From assembly GCA_017882885.1 (NCBI GenBank), contig JADGOQ010000053.1, forward strand, positions 1-48,436: 48,436 nucleotides of DNA, in the 5' to 3' direction. This DNA comes from Actinomycetales bacterium (lineage in GTDB: Bacteria; Actinomycetota; Actinomycetes; Actinomycetales; Actinomycetaceae). Under the pieces are notes generated by a model. The model ran no database searches. It was not told where the DNA came from and saw only the letters and a program-made list of their open reading frames with translations. A program made the position numbers and the translations under genes. Below, in pieces: positions 10,670 to 18,302 of this stretch; position 1 is the stretch's first letter; every line of letters begins with the position of its first letter.

Positions 10670-11713
10670 GCGTTTGAGGTGGGCAACGATCCGCGGGACA
10701 TCCCCCACGAACAGGCGGGGCCCGTCCACCAGCACGACGACGTCGCCGTGGCGCGCCGCCTCCCCCAGCGCCGCGACGGCGTCGGCCCCCTGGGCCACCC
10801 GCAGCACGGACGCGGACGCGATGGCCCGGGCCACAGCGCTCACGGGGAGGGCCGGGTCGGCACCCTGCTGCAGGGCCGCCACGGTGACGACGGCGACCGG
10901 CCGGCCGCCCTGGACCACCACCGCGCCGTTCGGGGGCACGTCGCCCACGCGCGCGCCGGCGTCGACGGCCCACGCCGGAGCCATCCACGACCGCAGGTCG
11001 ACGCCCGCGACGGCCATGCGCGCCGTGGCCACCCGGACCGCCTGGGAGGCGCCCTGCCACAGGAACACCGCGATGACCAGCGGCCACAGGCTCGAGGTGG
11101 ATCGTCCCTGCAGCAGGGGGACCAGGCCGAAGGCGCCGACCCCCACCGCGACGACACGGCCGAGGTTGCCGGCGAGGAGCATGCCACGGTCCCGCTTCCC
11201 GGTGACCGCCCAGCCGATGGCGTGGACCACGTGACCGCCGTCCATGGGCAGGCCGGGCAGCAGGTTGAACACGCCGAGCGCCAGGTTGAGGTAGGACAAC
11301 GGGGCCAGGATGTGGAAGTACGCGCCGTTGGCGAGGAGGAGTGCGGCCCAGCAGAGCCCCGCGACCACCAGGTTGGACAGCGGTCCGGCGAGTGCGATGA
11401 GTGCCATGTCCGCCGGGCGTCGCTCCGGCCCGCGGAAGCTGGTGTGGCCGCCCCAGATCGTGAGCGTGTACGACTGCGGGGGCCGCCGCAGCAGGTGGCC
11501 GGCGAGACCGTGGCTTACCTCGTGGACGAGGACCGAGGCGAACAGGCCGGCGACGGCGACAAGCGCGTACCCGATGGCCTGCGCCGGGGCCATCGACCCG
11601 GTCAGCGCCGTGAAGTAGAGCACCGCGAGCAGCAGCACCCCCACGGGCCACGACCGCGCGAGGTACAGCGGCGTGGGCCCGATGCGCCCGATGCGCCAGC
11701 CGGTTTCCCTCAT
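10667..11713 (-). CDS. Site-2-type zinc metalloprotease (M50) with CBS-like C-terminus
   Basis: A 348-residue membrane protease. The zinc motif HEVSH lies within a membrane segment at about residues 63-67. The second motif NLLPGLPMDGG, which supplies the third ligand Asp, is at about 148-158. There are five or six hydrophobic segments. The C-terminal 130 residues resemble a CBS pair (VGDVPPNGAVVVQGGRPVAVV), as in the Rip3-like subgroup, suggesting nucleotide control of cleavage. The substrate is unknown; relatives cut membrane anti-sigma factors or signal peptides. The start is leaderless: ATG at 11713 with TAGGGT 6 nt upstream. Confidence 0.9.
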   Translation of the reverse strand: MRETGWRIGRIGPTPLYLARSWPVGVLLLAVLYFTALTGSMAPAQAIGYALVAVAGLFASVLVHEVSHGLAGHLLRRPPQSYTLTIWGGHTSFRGPERRPADMALIALAGPLSNLVVAGLCWAALLLANGAYFHILAPLSYLNLALGVFNLLPGLPMDGGHVVHAIGWAVTGKRDRGMLLAGNLGRVVAVGVGAFGLVPLLQGRSTSSLWPLVIAVFLWQGASQAVRVATARMAVAGVDLRSWMAPAWAVDAGARVGDVPPNGAVVVQGGRPVAVVTVAALQQGADPALPVSAVARAIASASVLRVAQGADAVAALGEAARHGDVVVLVDGPRLFVGDVPRIVAHLKR

Positions 11714-11719
11714 GGGCCA

Positions 11720-11725
11720 ACCCTA
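11720..11725 (-). promoter_or_regulatory. -10 hexamer TAGGGT for the M50 protease gene
   Basis: The minus-strand hexamer ends 6 nt before the ATG at 11713. No ribosome site is present, which fits a leaderless transcript. Confidence 0.5.
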
Positions 11726-11812
11726 CGTGGTCGGTGCGACCCCCTTGCGGCGGGCGCGTACCTCGGTCCACAGGCACCGGTGTCATCTCCCCGGGTTGTC
11801 AGTGGCAGGGGT

Positions 11813-11818
11813 TAGCGT
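11813..11818 (+). promoter_or_regulatory. -10 hexamer TAGCGT for the RecB-family nuclease gene
   Basis: TAGCGT ends 7 nt before the ATG at 11826. The intervening GGAGGGC could instead act as a close ribosome site. Confidence 0.45.
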
Positions 11819-11825
11819 GGAGGGC

Positions 11826-12662
11826 ATGAGACGCGCCGCAATCTCCGCCTCCCGGGCGAAGGACTTCAAGCAGTGCCCGCTGATGTTCCGGTACCGCACC
11901 ATCGACCGCCTGGCCGAGTCCCCCCGGCCGGAGGCCGTCCGGGGCACCCTCGTGCACGCCGTGCTGGAGCGGCTGTTCGACCTGCCCGCCCATGACCGCA
12001 CCGAGGGCGCGGCACTGAACCTCGTGGACCCGCAGTGGGCCTCGCTGTTGTCCGGCCAACCCGAACTGCTGACCCTGTTCGCCACCGAGGTGGAGGTGGA
12101 CGCCTGGCTCGCCCAAGTGCGCGCGCTGGTCTCGAACTACTTCCGCATGGAGAACCCCCGTCGGCTGGAGCCCGCGGAACGCGAGCGGCTGGTGGAGGTG
12201 GAGATCGGGGACGGAATCCTCCTGCGCGGGTACATCGACCGCGTGGACCGTGCCCTCAACGGCGCCACGCGGATCGTGGACTACAAGACCGGCAAGTCGC
12301 CATCCGAGCGCTTCAGCGCGGACGCACTGTTCCAGATGCGCTTCTACGCGCTCATGCTGTGGCGACTGGAGGGGGTGGCGCCGTCCCGCCTCCAGTTGGT
12401 GTACCTCGGGGACGGCCGCACGCTCACGCTGGACCCGGACGAACCGGACCTGGAACGGTTCCAGGCGGGGGTCGAGGCGTTGTGGCGGCAGATCGAGGAG
12501 ACCGCCCTGTCCGGTGAGTTCCCCGCCCGCCGCTCCGCACTGTGCCCGTGGTGCTCGTTCCAGGCCGTGTGCCCGGTGTTCGGCGGCGAGGTTCCGCCCG
12601 TCTCCCCGGAGGGGATCAGCGACCTGCTCGGGGTCCGCCGCGCTGCCACTCCCGGTGGATGA
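11826..12662 (+). CDS. RecB/Cas4-type PD-(D/E)XK exonuclease with probable Fe-S cluster
   Basis: A 278-residue nuclease domain protein. The catalytic PD-(D/E)XK core is seen as LVHAVLERL (His), GYIDRVD and IVDYKTGK. Four cysteines, one near the N-terminus (C17 in FKQCP) and three at the C-terminus (C240, C243, C249 in CPWCSFQAVCP), match the 4Fe-4S clasp of AddB and Cas4-like nucleases. It is a stand-alone exonuclease without helicase domains, often annotated as a RecB family exonuclease in actinobacteria; its role in repair is inferred. I chose ATG at 11826 over an upstream in-frame ATG because it has the leaderless promoter signature. Its 3' end overlaps the convergent HAD gene by 47 nt. 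Confidence 0.9.
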   Translation: MRRAAISASRAKDFKQCPLMFRYRTIDRLAESPRPEAVRGTLVHAVLERLFDLPAHDRTEGAALNLVDPQWASLLSGQPELLTLFATEVEVDAWLAQVRALVSNYFRMENPRRLEPAERERLVEVEIGDGILLRGYIDRVDRALNGATRIVDYKTGKSPSERFSADALFQMRFYALMLWRLEGVAPSRLQLVYLGDGRTLTLDPDEPDLERFQAGVEALWRQIEETALSGEFPARRSALCPWCSFQAVCPVFGGEVPPVSPEGISDLLGVRRAATPGG

Positions 12663-13299
12663 CGTCGAGCGTGTCCACGCCGATGCCCTCCAGGCTGGGG
12701 AGGAACACCAGCCGGTCGTCATGCGGGATGTCCACCATGAACGGCACGGCCACCGGGGTGACCCCGGCGGCCAGGATGGCGCCCACCCCGGACGGGGAGT
12801 CCTCGATCGCGAGGCAGTGGCGGACCTCGACACCGAGGCTGCTGACGGCCCGCAGGTAGATCTCGGGATCCGGCTTGCCCCGCGCCACCGTGTCCCCGGT
12901 CTGCACCACGCCGAAGGTCCCGGACGTGCCTGCGACGACGGCGTCGACGTAGCCCCCGAAGCTCATGGTGACGAGGCCCTGGAGCACGCCCGCGTCCCGC
13001 AGCCCGCTCATGAGTTCCGTGACTCCGGGGCGGTACGGCACGCCCCGGGTCCGCACCAGCTCCCGCATCCGCTCGAGCAGTTCGGTGGTGAGGTCCGCCA
13101 CGGTGGAGCGCACCCCCCGCGCGATCATCATCTCGGCCGTGTGGCTGAGGGGCTGGCCCACCGCGGCGAGCCCGTCCGCCTCACCCCAGGCGGCCCCGTG
13201 CTCGGAGGCTATGTCCAGCTCCGTGCGGATCCAGTAGGTCTCGGAGTCGATGAGCGTGCCGTCCAGGTCCCAGAGAACGGCCTTCAGGGGGGGAGTCAT
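12616..13299 (-). CDS. HAD-superfamily hydrolase, beta-phosphoglucomutase-like
   Basis: A 227-residue cytosolic phosphatase-type protein. Motif I DLDGTLIDSE holds the nucleophile and acid/base Asp at about residues 11-13. Motif II is VTMSFGG (Thr near 112). Motif III is the Lys in GKPDPEIY, and motif IV is AIEDSPSG. A helical cap (about 17-85) is the beta-PGM/phosphoglycolate-phosphatase type. The substrate cannot be told. The start is leaderless with TAGGCT 6 nt upstream, and it shares a 29-nt divergent promoter region with the PAC2 gene. The last 16 codons overlap the RecB-type gene tail to tail. Confidence 0.9.
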   Translation of the reverse strand: MTPPLKAVLWDLDGTLIDSETYWIRTELDIASEHGAAWGEADGLAAVGQPLSHTAEMMIARGVRSTVADLTTELLERMRELVRTRGVPYRPGVTELMSGLRDAGVLQGLVTMSFGGYVDAVVAGTSGTFGVVQTGDTVARGKPDPEIYLRAVSSLGVEVRHCLAIEDSPSGVGAILAAGVTPVAVPFMVDIPHDDRLVFLPSLEGIGVDTLDVIHREWQRGGPRAGR

Positions 13300-13305
13300 C
13301 GTTCC

Positions 13306-13322
13306 AGCCTAGGACGTAGGCT
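13306..13322. promoter_or_regulatory. Back-to-back divergent -10 elements (HAD and PAC2 genes)
   Basis: AGCCTA at 13306-13311 is TAGGCT on the minus strand, 6 nt from the HAD ATG. TAGGCT at 13317-13322 is 6 nt from the PAC2 ATG. Only 5 nt separate the two hexamers. Any -35 contact for one gene must fall inside or beside the start of the other. Confidence 0.55.
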
Positions 13323-13328
13323 GGACGC

Positions 13329-14162
13329 ATGACAGGCTTTGATTCACCTCAGGCACCCGTCATGATCGCCGCCTTCGAGGGCTGGAATGACGCGGGAAAC
13401 GCCGCCACCGCGGTGATCGACCTGCTCGTCGACGAGTGGGAGGCCGAGCCCCTCACGGGCATCGACTCCCAGGACTACTACGACTTCCAGGTGAACCGGC
13501 CGGTGATCGAACGCGATGACGACGGGGTCCGCCAGCTGCTGTGGCCGGGGACCATCGTGAGCAGCGCCGTGATGCCGTCGGGACGCCTCGCCCTGTTGGT
13601 GCGGGGCCTGGAGCCCTCGTTCCGGTGGAAGGACTTCGTCCACGAGATCCTCGCCATGGCGGCGGCCGAGGGCGTCAAGGAGGTCTACGTCCTGGGAGCG
13701 CTGCTCGCCGACGTGCCGCACACGCGGGCCCTGCCCACCAGTGCCACGTCCTCCGACGACCGCGTCCGCAGGACCATGGGGCTCCGTCAGTCAGACTACG
13801 AGGGTCCCACCGGCATCGTGGGTGTCCTTGACTCGATGGCCGCGGAGGGCGGCTTCGACCCGATCAGCGTGTGGGTGTCCGTGCCCCACTACATCGCGGA
13901 GCCGCCGTCACCGAAGGCCACCCTCGCCCTCGTCCGTGAGCTCGCCGGGCTGCTGGACGAGGAGGTCGTGGCCGATGGCCTCGACGACGAGGCGAAGCAG
14001 TGGGAGGAGGGCGTCAGCGAGCTCGCCGAGGAGAACCCCGACATCGCGGGGTACGTCGCGCAACTGGAGAAGGCGCGCGACACCGCCGAGTCCCCCGAGG
14101 CGACAGGCGAGGCCATCGCCCGCGAGTTCGAACGTTACCTCCGCGGGAGGGACAACACCTGA
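13329..14162 (+). CDS. PAC2 family protein
   Basis: A 277-residue member of the PAC2 family, named after eukaryotic proteasome assembly chaperone 2. Typical parts are MIAAFEGWNDAGNAA near the N-terminus, LVRGLEPSFRWKDF near residue 95, EVYVLGALLADVPHTR near 120 and VWVSVPHYIAEPPSPKA near 190. The C-terminal acidic helical part is family-typical. Bacterial function is unproven. It occurs widely in actinobacteria with and without 20S proteasomes, so a proteasome role cannot be assumed here. The start ATG at 13329 is leaderless. The 3' end overlaps mshC by 28 nt in opposite orientation. Confidence 0.9.
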   Translation: MTGFDSPQAPVMIAAFEGWNDAGNAATAVIDLLVDEWEAEPLTGIDSQDYYDFQVNRPVIERDDDGVRQLLWPGTIVSSAVMPSGRLALLVRGLEPSFRWKDFVHEILAMAAAEGVKEVYVLGALLADVPHTRALPTSATSSDDRVRRTMGLRQSDYEGPTGIVGVLDSMAAEGGFDPISVWVSVPHYIAEPPSPKATLALVRELAGLLDEEVVADGLDDEAKQWEEGVSELAEENPDIAGYVAQLEKARDTAESPEATGEAIAREFERYLRGRDNT

Positions 14163-15463
14163 TTCGCCAGGCGGGTATCCGGAGCTGGCGGGTCGGCCCG
14201 CAGGTCGATGCCCAGCAGCGCGTCGACGGCGTCGACGGCGCTCGGGTCCACGGTGCCGGGGTCACCCTCGGGTCGCGCGAGCACGGCGTCCGCCCACCGG
14301 TCGACGGCGTCCAGCGCGGCCGGCGTGTCAAGGTCGGCGGCGAGCGCGGTCGCCACCAGCGTCGCGAGCCCACCCGCCGCTGACGAGCCGGGCGTCCCCC
14401 CGGGTATCCGCGGCGATGAACCGGCGATGCGCGCCGCCGCGAGCCAGTGCCCCAGCCGCCGCTGCGCCGCCACGAGCTGGCCATCGTCCCACTCCCACTC
14501 CGCGGCGTAGTGGTGCGCCGCCAGCGCGAGGCGGATGGCGCGCGGGTCCGCCCCGGCGGCCCGCAGGCGGGAGACCAGTACGAGGTTCCCGAGCGACTTG
14601 CTCATCTTGTGCCCGTCGAGACCCACCATCCCGACATGCATCGTCATCCCGGGCTCCGGATGCCCCAACTGGCGGAGGTGGGAGGCGGACATGTGGTGGT
14701 GCGGGAAGGACAGGTCACTCCCCCCGCCCGTGATCGTGGGAACACCCCCGAGCCAGTGCTCCGCGATGGCGGCGCACTCGATGTGCCAGCCCGGGCGACC
14801 CGCGCCCAGCGGGCCGCCGTCCCAGGCGGGCTCCGCGGCGCGCTCCGCACGCCACAGCAGCGGGTCGAGGGCGGCGCGCTTGCCGGGGCGGGCGGGGTCG
14901 CCGCCGCGCTCCGCGAACACGCCGAGCGCGTCGCGCGCCGGGATGGGAAGCTCCTCCCAGAACAGCGCGTCAGCCGCGACGCTCCCGTACACGTCGCCCG
15001 CTCCGGCGCCGCCGGGTGTCTCCGGGGTTCGCACCGGGTACGCCGCACCCACCGCCAGCAGGCGCGTCACGGCGTCGACGACGAGCGGGATCGACTCCAC
15101 CGCCCCGACGTAGTGGTCGGGCGGGACCACCCGCAACGCCTCCATGTCCGCGAAGTACAGGGCGATCTCCTCGCGCGCGAGGTCCCGCCAGTCGACGCCG
15201 ATCTCCGTGGCGCGCTCGAGGAGCGGGTCGTCGACATCGGTGACGTTCTGCACGTACCGGAGGGTCCTGCCGGATGCGCGTACCAGGCGGACGACGTAGT
15301 CGAAGGTGAGGTAGGTCTGGGCGTGGCCGAGGTGCGTAGCGTCGTAGGGCGTGATCCCGCAGACGTACAGGCTCACCGCGCGCGGCAGGGCGCGTCCCCC
15401 GAGCCTGGGCTCCACCGGCAACGGCGGCAGCCCAGGAACTTTCACATTCAACCAGTTGTCCAC
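14135..15463 (-). CDS. mshC: L-cysteine:1D-myo-inositol 2-amino-2-deoxy-glucopyranoside ligase MshC
   Basis: About 442 residues. It is a class I aminoacyl-tRNA-synthetase-like ligase that adds cysteine to GlcN-Ins, the penultimate step of mycothiol synthesis. YVCGITPYDATHLGHA holds the zinc Cys (about 35) and the HIGH-like motif. GHKMSKSLGNL near residue 290 is the KMSKS motif. SFPHHHMSASHL is zinc-binding. It lacks the C-terminal anticodon domain of CysRS, and the MDNWLNVKVPGLPPLP opening is MshC-like. The start is GTG at 15463, leaderless with TAGGGT 6 nt upstream. Mycothiol is confined to actinobacteria, which supports the lineage call. Confidence 0.95.
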   Translation of the reverse strand: MDNWLNVKVPGLPPLPVEPRLGGRALPRAVSLYVCGITPYDATHLGHAQTYLTFDYVVRLVRASGRTLRYVQNVTDVDDPLLERATEIGVDWRDLAREEIALYFADMEALRVVPPDHYVGAVESIPLVVDAVTRLLAVGAAYPVRTPETPGGAGAGDVYGSVAADALFWEELPIPARDALGVFAERGGDPARPGKRAALDPLLWRAERAAEPAWDGGPLGAGRPGWHIECAAIAEHWLGGVPTITGGGSDLSFPHHHMSASHLRQLGHPEPGMTMHVGMVGLDGHKMSKSLGNLVLVSRLRAAGADPRAIRLALAAHHYAAEWEWDDGQLVAAQRRLGHWLAAARIAGSSPRIPGGTPGSSAAGGLATLVATALAADLDTPAALDAVDRWADAVLARPEGDPGTVDPSAVDAVDALLGIDLRADPPAPDTRLANQVLSLPRR

Positions 15464-15469
15464 GATGCA

Positions 15470-15475
15470 ACCCTA
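15470..15475 (-). promoter_or_regulatory. -10 hexamer TAGGGT for mshC
   Basis: The minus-strand hexamer ends 6 nt before the GTG at 15463. Confidence 0.5.
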
Positions 15476-15540
15476 ACCCGAGTCGCGCGATACGCGGCGT
15501 CCGGAACCAGTGCCTCACCGGACTCGCCGGCGAAACCCGC

Positions 15541-15546
15541 TAACGT
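15541..15546 (+). promoter_or_regulatory. -10 hexamer TAACGT for the aldo/keto reductase gene
   Basis: TAACGT ends 6 nt before the ATG at 15553. Confidence 0.45.
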
Positions 15547-15552
15547 GGCGGT

Positions 15553-16518
15553 ATGGAGCAACGAGTGGTCGGCCACACCGGGCTGCGCGTGTCCGCCCTC
15601 GGCCTCGGCACGATGACCTGGGGGCGCGACACCGATCCGCTGGACGCCGCCACCATGCTCACCGAGTTCCTAGACGCCGGCGGCACACTCGTCGACACGG
15701 CTGCCGGGTACTCGGACGGCGCCGCCGAGTCACTGATCGGCGAGTTCCTTTCCGGGACCATCGCGCGTTCCGACGTCGTGCTCGTCACCAAGGCGGGGGT
15801 GCGGACGTGGCGCTCGGAGCGCGCCGTCGTCGACGCCTCGCGCGGCACGTTGCTCGGCTCCCTCGACGCCTCGCTCCGGCGGCTCGGCACCGACCACGTT
15901 GACGTCTTCGTCGTGCAGGCGCCGGACCCCTCCACACCGACGGAGGAGACGGCCAGTGCACTGCGTGCCGCCGTGGACAGCGGACGGGCGCGCTACGTGG
16001 GCGTCTCGAACTACGCGGGCTGGCAGTGTGCGCGGATGGCGGGCCTGCTGGGTCCGGACCCGGGGCTCGCGGTCGTGGAGGCCGAGTACTCGCTCCTGGA
16101 ACGGGGTGCGGAGCGGGAGGTGCTGCCGGCCGGCGAGGCGTTGGGGTTCGGCGTGTTCGCCTGGTCGCCGCTCGGGCGCGGTGTGCTCACGGGGAAGTAC
16201 CGCCACGCCACGCCGGCCGATTCCCGGGCCGCCTCACCGCACCTGCGGACCTTCGTGGCACCGTACCTGAACGACCGGTGTTTCGGGGTGGTGGAGTCGC
16301 TGGTGCGCGCGGCGGAGGGTCTCGAGTGCCAGCCGATCGAGGTGGCGCTGGCGTGGCTCCGCGGCACGGGCGTGGCGTCCGCGATCGTGGGCGCGCGCAC
16401 GCCGGGCCAGCTTCGATCCATCCTGACGAGCGGAATCGACCTCCCGGATGTGATCCGGGACGCGCTCAGCGACGTGAGCGCGCCGGCACTCGGCTACCCG
16501 GAGCGCCCGCGCAGCTGA
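15553..16518 (+). CDS. Aldo/keto reductase family protein with altered catalytic tetrad
   Basis: A 321-residue TIM-barrel protein of the aldo/keto reductase superfamily. The expected tetrad is seen as D48 (VDTAAGY), Y53 and K80 (LVTKAG). The His normally found in the next strand is replaced by Gln122 (VDVFVVQAPD, where relatives have an H before the x-x-D). The NADPH-binding end is intact: YVGVSNYAGWQ, FAWSPLGRGVLTGKY and a late AIVGARTPGQL. Full length, divergent from mshC, leaderless start. Actinobacteria often carry an aldo/keto reductase next to mshC. The substitution suggests altered or reduced carbonyl reduction, with some other role possible. Confidence 0.9.
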   Translation: MEQRVVGHTGLRVSALGLGTMTWGRDTDPLDAATMLTEFLDAGGTLVDTAAGYSDGAAESLIGEFLSGTIARSDVVLVTKAGVRTWRSERAVVDASRGTLLGSLDASLRRLGTDHVDVFVVQAPDPSTPTEETASALRAAVDSGRARYVGVSNYAGWQCARMAGLLGPDPGLAVVEAEYSLLERGAEREVLPAGEALGFGVFAWSPLGRGVLTGKYRHATPADSRAASPHLRTFVAPYLNDRCFGVVESLVRAAEGLECQPIEVALAWLRGTGVASAIVGARTPGQLRSILTSGIDLPDVIRDALSDVSAPALGYPERPRS

Positions 16519-16538
16519 CCACTGCTTCGTCGAGCGGC

Positions 16539-16853
16539 TTACTGCTCGTCGTCTTCGGAGTCCTCGTCATCGTCGAGGTCCTCGTCGTCCGCTTCCTCGT
16601 CGTCCTCGATCTCCTCGAGGTCTTCGTCCTCGAGTTCCTCGTCCTCGAAGTCGGCGTCGTACACGTCGAAGGGGAGGTCGACGTCGAAGTTCGTGATGAG
16701 GGCGTCGTCGTAGGTGACGAACGCGTCCTCGAGGATGGCAGTGGCGCTGATCACCGCGGGGGCTTCGGGGTTCTGGTTCGAGGTGACCGCCTCGTAGTGT
16801 GCAGTCAGCGCTTCGATGAGCCTGTCGAGGGCCGCGCGGGGGTCGATGTCCAT
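16539..16853 (-). CDS. Small protein with long acidic C-terminal tail
   Basis: A 104-residue protein. The N-terminal 60 residues form a likely helical domain (DPRAALDRLIEALTAHYEAV, then AILEDAFVTYDDAL). The last 40 residues are almost all Asp and Glu. This matches a small actinobacterial family of unknown function that is sometimes called a primosomal protein without evidence. The acidic tail could mimic nucleic acid or bind a basic partner; that is inference. The start ATG at 16853 is leaderless (TAGGCT 6 nt upstream). It converges with the aldo/keto reductase gene, 20 nt apart. Confidence 0.8.
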   Translation of the reverse strand: MDIDPRAALDRLIEALTAHYEAVTSNQNPEAPAVISATAILEDAFVTYDDALITNFDVDLPFDVYDADFEDEELEDEDLEEIEDDEEADDEDLDDDEDSEDDEQ

Positions 16854-16859
16854 GCCTTG

Positions 16860-16865
16860 AGCCTA
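16860..16865 (-). promoter_or_regulatory. -10 hexamer TAGGCT for the acidic-tail protein gene
   Basis: The minus-strand hexamer ends 6 nt before the ATG at 16853. Confidence 0.5.
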
Positions 16866-16892
16866 TACGCCGCCGCGGGTGGGGTACAGCGC

Positions 16893-18203
16893 TTATCCGT
16901 GCCGGAGGAGGTGCGTGAGGGTGCGAACGCCGAAGTGGATCGCGTCCACCGGCACCCGCTCGTCGACGCCGTGGAACATGCCCGCGAAGTCCATCTCGGG
17001 CGGCAGCAGCAGCGGCGTGAAGCCGTAGCCGCGGATCCCGAGCCGCGAGAGCGCCTTGTTGTCCGTCCCCGCTGAGAGCATGTAGGGCAGCACCGCCGCG
17101 CCCGGGTCCTCGGCCTGCAGCGCGGCCACCATCGCGTCCACGAACTCGCCGTCGAACGGCACCTCCAGCCCGATGTCCCGGTTGATGTCCTCGAACTCGA
17201 CGCCGGGGCCCGCGAGGCGCTTCAACGTGGCGATCGCGTCCTCCTCAGTGCCCGGGATGCAGCGCATATCGAGTGCCGCGCTCGCCGCGCCCGGGACCAC
17301 GTTGGCCTTGTAGCCGGCGTCCAGCCGCGTCGGGTTCACGCCCGTCATCACGGTGGCGCGCACGAAGGCCCCCGTCGGTCCGAGCGAATCGATGAGCCGG
17401 AAGATGGACTCCTGGTCCTCGGGATCGTAGGTGGTCCCCGTGAGGTCGGCGACGCCGTCGAGCAGCGCCCGCACCGTGTGGGTGAGGTGGACCGGCCAGG
17501 CGTAGGTGCCAATGCGGTGGACGGCGCCGGCGAGGCGGGTGACGGCGTTGTCCTCGTTCACGAGCGAGCCGTGGCCGGCGGTCCCGCGGGCGAGGAGGCG
17601 TATCCAGTGCAGCCCCTTCTCGGCCGTCTGCACGAGGTAGGCGCGGCGCCCGTCGATGGTGACGGAGTAGCCCCCCACCTCGGAGATCGCGTCCGTGGCA
17701 CCCTCGAAGATCTCGGGGTGGTTGTCCACCACCCAGTGCGACCCCTTGCGCCCGCCGGCCTCCTCGTCGGCGAACAACGCGAGGATGATGTCACGGCGCG
17801 GCTGCCAGCCGTTGCGGGCCATGTCCCGCACGACGGCCAGCATCATGCCGTCCATGTCCTTCATGTCGACGGCGCCGCGACCCCACAGCATGCCCTCCTC
17901 GATCGCGCCCGCGAACGGGTCGATCCGCCAGTCGGGCGCGTGGGCCGGCACGACGTCGGTGTGGCCGTGGACGACCAGTGCCCCGAGTCCCGGCTCGCGG
18001 CCGGGGATGCGGAGCAGGACCGTGGAGCGCCGCGGCTCCGACTCGACGATCGTGGGCTCGTAGCCGACGTCCGAGAGCAATTCGGCCACGTATTCGGCTG
18101 CCGTCCGCTCCCCCGGGCCCGTGCCGTCCCCGAAGTTCGAGGTGTCGAGCCGGATGAGCCGCTGGGCGATGTCGACTGCTTCGTGTTCGGGGACGGACGT
18201 CAT
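16893..18203 (-). CDS. M20 family metallopeptidase (ArgE/DapE/carboxypeptidase type)
   Basis: About 436 residues, di-zinc hydrolase of the M20 family. Metal and catalytic motifs in order are VVHGHTDVVP (first His and general Asp), GRGAVDMKD (bridging Asp), FADEEAGG (catalytic Glu and metal Glu) and the late FAGMFHGVDERVP (last His). A dimerisation domain lies between about residues 190 and 320. The substrate is probably a small peptide or acylated amino acid. The start is ATG at 18203, leaderless with TAGGGT 7 nt upstream. The open frame continues to 19718 only as antisense shadow over the DUF1349, UspA and crcB genes. Confidence 0.93.
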   Translation of the reverse strand: MTSVPEHEAVDIAQRLIRLDTSNFGDGTGPGERTAAEYVAELLSDVGYEPTIVESEPRRSTVLLRIPGREPGLGALVVHGHTDVVPAHAPDWRIDPFAGAIEEGMLWGRGAVDMKDMDGMMLAVVRDMARNGWQPRRDIILALFADEEAGGRKGSHWVVDNHPEIFEGATDAISEVGGYSVTIDGRRAYLVQTAEKGLHWIRLLARGTAGHGSLVNEDNAVTRLAGAVHRIGTYAWPVHLTHTVRALLDGVADLTGTTYDPEDQESIFRLIDSLGPTGAFVRATVMTGVNPTRLDAGYKANVVPGAASAALDMRCIPGTEEDAIATLKRLAGPGVEFEDINRDIGLEVPFDGEFVDAMVAALQAEDPGAAVLPYMLSAGTDNKALSRLGIRGYGFTPLLLPPEMDFAGMFHGVDERVPVDAIHFGVRTLTHLLRHG

Positions 18204-18210
18204 GCGTTCC

Positions 18211-18216
18211 ACCCTA
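18211..18216 (-). promoter_or_regulatory. -10 hexamer TAGGGT for the M20 peptidase gene
   Basis: The minus-strand hexamer ends 7 nt before the ATG at 18203. Confidence 0.5.
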
Positions 18217-18302
18217 GTGAAGCTGGAGCGCGGACGGCGCACCCCGATACTGTGGGACCACGGGTCGCCATCGATCGGCGATCCACGATCCACGGGAGCG
18301 CC

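Noticed and set aside
18204-18302. A fluoride riboswitch ahead of the crcB operon
   Set aside because: I looked for the crcB-motif pseudoknot sequence and did not recognise it; a covariance search would be decisive.
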